In this document: positions 6,060 to 6,287 of the stretch, in pieces
Layout: every line of letters begins with the position of its first letter
Numbering within the stretch: the first letter of the stretch is position 1
NCBI GenBank assembly: GCA_017559885.1
Contig: JAFYQN010000163.1
Location: forward strand, 1-6,287
From: Clostridia bacterium
GTDB lineage: Bacteria; Bacillota; Clostridia; Oscillospirales; Acutalibacteraceae
DNA: 6,287 bases
Direction: 5' to 3'
Program-made: the position numbers and the translations under genes
The notes under the pieces: generated by a model
Database searches by the model: none
What the model saw: the letters and a program-made list of their open reading frames with translations, nothing else
Told to the model about the DNA's origin: nothing

Positions 6060-6287
6060 TTACACAACATATCCGCCGTTTACACCAAGTACTTGTCCTG
6101 TTATGTAATCAGCACCTTCGGATGCAAGGAATAATGCGGCTTCGGCAATTTCGTCGGCATTGCCCATACGACCGAGTGGAATATCTTCAACAAAAGCGTT
6201 TAAATCTTCAACACTAATATTAGAGTTCATAGACGTTTCAATAAGACCTGGCGCACTACAGTTAACCGTAATTCCACTTGGAGCGAG
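6060..6287 (-). CDS. fabG: Short-chain dehydrogenase/reductase, probably 3-oxoacyl-ACP reductase FabG (C-terminal fragment)
   Basis: The - strand frame is open from the window edge to a TAA (complement of 6060-6062) and gives the last 75 residues. It shows the classical SDR C-terminal signature: LAPSGITVNCSAPGLIETSM, then IPLGRMGNADEIAEAALFLA, then YITGQVLGVNGGYVV. The GITVN-x-x-x-PG block contributes to cofactor binding after the catalytic Tyr/Lys helix, which lies outside the window along with the Rossmann glycine motif. The IPLGRMG and ITGQVLGVNGG segments are especially FabG-like. FabG is the NADPH-dependent reductase of type II fatty acid synthesis. Another SDR of similar sequence (for example a sugar or steroid dehydrogenase) cannot be excluded without the N-terminal part. 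No neighbouring fab gene is visible. It is transcribed towards mutS2 and ends at the shared terminator. Confidence 0.8.
   Translation of the reverse strand, partial: LAPSGITVNCSAPGLIETSMNSNISVEDLNAFVEDIPLGRMGNADEIAEAALFLASEGADYITGQVLGVNGGYVV

Noticed and set aside
1..6287. Search by eye for CRISPR arrays, insertion sequences, tRNA/rRNA genes, phage genes or toxin-antitoxin pairs
   Set aside because: Nothing of the kind is visible. The window is filled by conserved chromosomal housekeeping genes with no regularly spaced repeats, transposase motifs or cloverleaf-forming sequence.

Overview
This window is a compact, AT-rich stretch of a bacterial chromosome, most likely from a spore-forming or spore-ancestry member of the class Clostridia (Firmicutes/Bacillota). 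The main reason is gene content and order: the tail of a sporulation gene of the YqfD family, then phoH, ybeY, era, a tiny yqzL-like gene and recO, which is a conserved Firmicutes neighbourhood. Low GC, AGGAGG-type ribosome binding sites and a sigma-A-type promoter agree with this. The genus cannot be named from the sequence alone.

Layout: positions 2-259 hold the 3' end of yqfD on the + strand. A near-consensus promoter (261-290) follows its stop codon and drives a tightly packed + strand operon: phoH (332-1294), ybeY (1284-1766, overlapping phoH by 11 bases), era (1770-2699), a 68-base gap containing a hairpin that covers the next ribosome binding site, a 53-residue yqzL-like gene (2768-2929), recO (about 2868-3611, overlapping yqzL out of frame) and mutS2 (3608-5998, ATGA overlap with recO). 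A strong symmetrical hairpin (6000-6030) ends the operon. On the - strand, converging on the same hairpin, is the 3' end of a short-chain dehydrogenase gene, probably fabG (6060-6287). There is no gene-free stretch longer than about 170 bases.

How the genes fit together: YbeY and Era both act on 16S rRNA 3'-end maturation and small-subunit assembly. PhoH is an RNA-associated P-loop ATPase that commonly neighbours YbeY. MutS2 carries an SMR nuclease domain and has been linked in Bacillus to rescue of collided ribosomes. RecO is a recombination mediator. The operon can therefore be read as RNA/ribosome maintenance plus DNA repair. The dgkA and cdd genes that lie between ybeY and era in Bacillus subtilis are absent here.

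I found no evidence of an undescribed system, mobile element, CRISPR array or RNA gene. The points most worth a second look are local: the hairpin locking the yqzL ribosome binding site, the overprinted yqzL/recO junction with its uncertain recO start, and a Gly-to-Cys change in the MutS2 Walker B region.
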